A stretch of DNA of 64,000 nucleotides from positions 2,976,001 to 3,040,000 of the forward strand of contig JAQOTA010000050.1 of the NCBI GenBank assembly GCA_029532415.1, read 5' to 3'. Position numbers and translations under genes: made by a program. Shown here piece by piece: positions 59,713 to 64,000 of the stretch. Under the pieces are notes generated by a model, which saw only the letters and a list, made by a program, of their open reading frames with translations, was not told the DNA's origin and did not search any database. Position 1 is the stretch's first letter. Each line of letters begins with the position of its first letter. This DNA is from Marasmius tenuissimus (lineage: Eukaryota > Basidiomycota > Agaricomycetes > Agaricales > Marasmiaceae).

Positions 59713-61394
59713 ATGTCTTCCTCCTTCATGTCTGGGACCAAGAATCTCTGGCGTAAATCTCTTCGTGCTAAGGAATCACCTGTTTCCTCTCCAACACTAG
59801 CTGATAATATCGGCACGAAATACCCGTTCGAGCCAGTCACATTAGCTATTCTTGGTTGCGGACAGCGAGGAAAGGTGCGAACGGATTCAATTACTGGTCG
59901 ATCTCTCCTTATGGTTATCAATTTCTTAGGCCTATTCTGAGTATGCGCTGCGAAGCCCAGAGGCATGCAAAATTGTAGCAATCGCCGAGCCCCGTCCGAA
60001 AACTCGAAGACTGTTCGCGGAGCAATACAATGTTGACAGCACGTTAGTGTTCGAAACGTGGAAGGAACTTCACGCTGCATCTACAGAGACTATCGCTACC
60101 ATCGGAAAACGACTTGCAGACGCAGTCGTCATCACGCTTCAGGATCATCTACATGTTGAAGCAGCGCTGGCCTTCGCAGAACAAGGTTATCACATCCTTT
60201 GCGAGAAGCCAATGGCAACAGATCTGGACGACTGCATCCGGATCGAAGAAGCGGTCAACAAAGCAGGAATCATATTCGGCATGGGTCACGGCAAGTGCCA
60301 TCCAAATTCCCTGTAACCTGTGCTCTATGCTGATACCTGTTCTGAGATAGTCATGCGGTATTCCCCTTACAGTCAAGAAATCACAAAGATAGTACGATCT
60401 GGCGTATTGGGCAAGTTGGTCAACATCGTACAAGTCGAACCTGTCGGACACTATCACTTTGCGCATTCGTACGTCCGAGGAAACTGGGCCAAGGAAAAGA
60501 CGAGCTCGTTTTCCTTGATGACCAAATGTTGCCAGTGAGTTAATAGTAATACGTCTCTGTGTCCCCTCATTTTTCTGATCAACCTCAAGCGACATTGACA
60601 TCATATGTCACTGGTTTGGCACCACCGCACCCAAAAAGGTGTCATCCTTTGGTTCCCTGCAACACTTTCGACCCTCCGGCAAGCCGATTGAAGCAGGAGA
60701 CGCGGACCGCTGCCTGGATTGCCCAGCAGAATCAGACTGCTCATATAGCGCGAAACGAAGTAAGTCCGAATTCAACCAACTAACAACCCCCTGTCCGCTC
60801 ACGCCCCATTCCTCAGTATACCTGGACCGTGTATCTCGCGGCGGAGTTGGATGGCCAGTCTCCCCTCTCGTCGACGGCATTCCAGACATCGAAAACGTTA
60901 CCACTGCTCTGAAAACTGGCCCATACGGGAAATGCGTCTATGAGAGCGATAACGATGTTTGTGACAACCAAGTCGTGAACCTCGAGTTTGAGAACGGCGA
61001 GACGGCCTCGTTCACGATGGTGGCGTTTACGTCTGCGATTTGCGACCGGCAATTACGAATGCACTTTACACACGGGGAGATTGTGGGTGACATGACCAAG
61101 TATACTGTGACAGATTTCAGGAAACCCAAGACTTCGACGCACATTCCAAGGAGCGAAGGCGGTGGGCACGGGGGAGGTGATACCGGGCTCATCAGGACAT
61201 TCGTAGAGGCAGTTCGAACCGGGAATCAACGCGTGCTCGGGACGGATGTGGGCGAGGTTCTCAAGAGCCACCTGACCGTTTTCGCAGCCGAGACGAGTCG
61301 AAGAGAGGGAAGGATAGTGGACTGTGTGCTTTTTGAACAGCAAGCAAGAGACCATGTGAGGGAGGCGGAGACTCACGTCCTCGAACTGCGCTGA
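59713..61394 (+). CDS. Gfo/Idh/MocA-family NAD(P)-dependent oxidoreductase
   Basis: The N-terminus has a Ser/Lys-rich leader of about 40 residues, then the Rossmann strand and glycine-rich loop PVTLAILGCGQRGK. The next exon gives YALRSPEACKIVAIAEPRPKTRRLFAEQYN and DAVVITLQDHLHVEAALAFAEQGYHILCEKPMAT. EKP contains the conserved Lys of the family, and HDIDIICHWFG supplies the active-site Asp/His region. The C-terminal half includes GDADRCLDCPAESDCSYS, a Cys-rich insert that could bind metal or be structural, and GDTGLIRTFVEAVRTGN. About 465 aa in six exons; stop at 61392-61394. Substrate is unknown; relatives act on inositols, sugars and bile pigments. There is no secretion signal. Confidence 0.85.
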
Positions 61395-61594
61395 AAGCTC
61401 TAGGACCTCTTCGTGTGCAAATCAAGGGAATGGCATTGATGTCGTTACAAACAACTGAACAACTGTATCATGATGCAGACGTGATGAAACAAAGCAAGTG
61501 TATACTGTACCCGTACAGATCGAGGAGGAGAATAGGTAGCGCTGTCGGTAGGGTGATGATAGGGTGATGGGTTGGATATAAGCAAATGAGTCTT

Positions 61595-63485
61595 TCAGTC
61601 TCGGAGTTCGAGCTCGCGACGGATGATTTCTCGAACCTCCCTGAGTCCACCAGCCTCTTTTTTAACGCGCTTGGGACTACGTGTCACTAGATCCTCAACG
61701 CTGTCTTTGTTTCCGGTAGCAGAAGACTTAGAAGGACTCGCTGGATCGCCCGGCTTCGCAGCGGGCATCTCGAGCCAACTCTCGCCAGTGATGTTCAACG
61801 GCTTCAAGAAAAACGGACACAACTTGGCCAGCATGTCCAGAGACTCATTGGCTTCCGCTGCTGAGATCGGTACAGGCGACGACTTCACTACGGCAGTAGC
61901 TATCTCAGCTTTGGGTAGTGCACGACGTTTCCGCGAGCTCGGCGTACTTGCTCCACCACCCGCAGGAGCGGAAAAAAGCCTGAAGTGAATGAAAGGTTAG
62001 CTCTGACGCGACGCGTGCGATGATTGACATTGGACTCACATCCAGACGCTTTCGGCAACGCCACCAAGACGACCTAGCAGACACCGTTGTCGCATTTCTT
62101 CTTGGCTGGCTTTCAGCATTTGATCTTTCGATAACTTAGCGGTGAGTCCATCACGTTGTTTTGACGGAGAGGCCGACAGGGATCTTTGCCGAATCCGGTC
62201 ATAAAGAGCCTGGCGTCGAGATGTTGTTGGTGTTGCTAGGACAGACCCAGATTCTGAAGGAGTAGGCGGGACCCCATCTAGAGTCATAGTAGATGTGGTG
62301 GGAGCTCGTGATAGCAGGGGCTCATCAGAATCGTCTTTTTTCAAATGCGATGACGGAGTAGAAGGGAAAAGCACTGTGTTCTTGTTATTAGAGATAATGG
62401 AGCGTTTCGAGGGTGAGGATAGAATGGAAGGTTTCTGGGGTGACATGATTACCGTGCGTTTGCTGGGAGAAGACGCGCGGGAAGAAGGTGTGATCGGAGC
62501 AGGGAGAGCAAAATCATCGTCAGCTTTGGCTCGCCGTGAGGAACGGGAAGGAGATGAAGGGGGAACCAAGACTTCCGACATAGTTCTTGATGAGACTGCC
62601 TTTGGTGATACAGAAGCGAACATGCGAGTCAATGACGAGGTTTTGGCCGGAGTGCTCAGCTGCGGAAGATTGGCCAAAGGAATGGAGGGAGCATTATTTT
62701 GGTCAATATAAAGCTGGATAGGAAAGTTGAGGTTAATGACCAGTTCGACTTCCTACATTATTATCTCACCTTATTCCAGGCAACCAACTTGTCATGGAAG
62801 CGACGACGGCGCGCTTCCGCATCGGCTGTCCAGCGGGCCACGGCCGCCATCCCTCCACCCATGTCTTGGCCGATATCCATTTCAACTTCAATCCCAAGGC
62901 CATAGGCGGGGATGCGCTTTCCTTCGGCCTTTGAGAAGTGCGTCGCGGCACTCACGATGAAGCCCATCGAGCCTCTCGTCCAATCCTTCAATGGCGTGGA
63001 CGGATTATCGGCGAACGGGTTTTCGTCGTCATCATCACCTTTCAGCGCGTCTGGGTCTGTTTTGCCATCCCACTCCCATATCCAGCAAAGGCGCCGAAGA
63101 TCTTCTGTCGTGAACTGCGTCGGCAGTCCGGTGTACGTCCCTAACGAGATATGATTCAAAACATTCCGCACAATGCCTGTTTCCGATGAAGGAGAGACAG
63201 CACAAGTAGCAAGTGCATGAGAAAGGGCGTGTTGGAGTGCGGTTTGTATCGTTTGTAACCGCGTAAGATGTGAAGGTAAGGAGATATCGTCATCTGAGGC
63301 GCCCTTTTTCGGTGAAGTGGGAGGAGTAGGTGGACTTGAGCTCAAAATCAGCAAGGAGAACGTTGGAACAGTAAAAATGACACGCACGCAATCCTCATTT
63401 TCTTTGGGCTGAGTGTATCGAGGTCGGAATCCGGACGACATCTTTTCTTCTTGGGTGAAAGCGGAAGCTCAGAGTAGATGGACAT
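61595..63485 (-). CDS. CDT1: DNA replication licensing factor Cdt1
   Basis: Starts [18 protein letters not shown] at 63485 and reads into [22 protein letters not shown]. The middle domain runs [86 protein letters not shown] and [22 protein letters not shown] long Ser/Pro linker with many SP/TP CDK-type sites follows. The C-terminal winged helix includes [32 protein letters not shown] and [24 protein letters not shown]. This is the layout of basidiomycete Cdt1, which loads MCM2-7 with Cdc6 at origins. The last exon ends [10 protein letters not shown]. Four exons, about 580 aa. The assignment rests on the family layout, as Cdt1 sequences diverge fast. Confidence 0.75.
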
Positions 63486-64000
63486 AAGTAGAGCAAGTAA
63501 GAAAGTCGAGCAATGAGAGCAAATAAACAGGTGTCGCAGCAAAAAGAGGAAAATGAGAATGGTGAAAGGTGAACCTTGCCAAGAGTTGCGCGAACAGAAC
63601 GCGACGTGATATTCCCACGCACGGGCCGTCTTGAGTTCAGGCCTCTTCTGATTCGACGACGGGATCGCACTACTCAGCCAACTGTTGTCCACTACTAGAG
63701 CACCCAATGGTCCAGATCGCAAGTCCTGAACATCTTTAGAACGCCGTCAATCAAGCCACATGCACCATTGAAACACCCGAGGCGAGGCAGGGAATGGCGA
63801 CTTTTATCTAATTCGAAGCACACCCCATGCCTCGACAGCATTTCAAGTTGAGTTTGGAAGGCCGTAAACCAAGGAAACAGTGAAATCCTGACTAGCTACC
63901 CGCTTTGGAGCTCAATTAGAGCCGGCATATTCACGATATCTCGGGCAATTACCAGGAGTCTCGGAATAGAAGCAAGCTCTAAACTCTTTTGCTGTAGGCA
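63486..64000. other. right-edge region, CDT1 promoter, nothing else recognised
   Basis: The upstream region of CDT1 runs to the window edge. I see no ACGCGT (MCB) box here and no coding exon of another recognisable gene. Confidence 0.4.

Overview
The window is nuclear DNA from a filamentous basidiomycete, most likely an Agaricomycete. Genes are cut by many short introns (about 50-65 nt, GT-AG). They lie close together on both strands, and intergenic gaps are often under 150 bp. Several protein families are typical of basidiomycetes (DUF6593, a bZIP with a DUF3425-type C-terminus, the Srk1-like kinase with a glutamine tract). I see no rRNA, tRNA, CRISPR or intact transposon. Exon borders were read by eye from splice signals and frame continuity, so outer coordinates are firmer than internal ones.

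Layout. 1-11 kb: a 5'-truncated GPATCH11/DUF4187 gene, a Ser/Pro-rich protein, a DUF6593 protein, a bZIP factor, mitochondrial ribosomal protein uS14m facing a small membrane protein, and a DHA2-type MFS transporter. 10.9-15.2 kb: no recognisable gene. 15.2-21.2 kb: an Fpk1/Nrc2-type AGC kinase and an HSF-domain transcription factor. 21.2-28.1 kb: a 6.9 kb island without a recognisable gene. 28.1-33 kb: a TVP38-like membrane protein, a small mitochondrial coiled-coil candidate, a PEX11-type peroxin and a Tctex-type dynein light chain. 33-35.7 kb: no recognisable gene. 35.7-47 kb: an Srk1/Rck2-type kinase, PRP31, ISU1, TAF9, SEC12 and a NIPA-type transporter. 47.1-51.6 kb: a GH105 hydrolase divergently paired with a Dal5-type MFS transporter. 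51.7-64 kb: a NUP82/NUP88-like nucleoporin, three proteasome subunit genes side by side (alpha7, Rpn12, beta1), a conserved mitochondrial protein of unknown role, a Gfo/Idh/MocA oxidoreductase and the replication licensing factor CDT1.

How genes may work together. The clearest functional grouping is the proteasome trio at 54.7-58.0 kb. Its two compact bidirectional promoters share an identical 12-base element and the palindrome GACGCGTC, and neither contains the yeast PACE box. The GH105/transporter pair looks like a minimal unit for importing and cleaving unsaturated pectin disaccharides. The Srk1-like kinase has a perfect CRE (TGACGTCA) 75 bp before its start codon, which fits stress-MAPK/ATF control. 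Most other neighbours are unrelated housekeeping genes.
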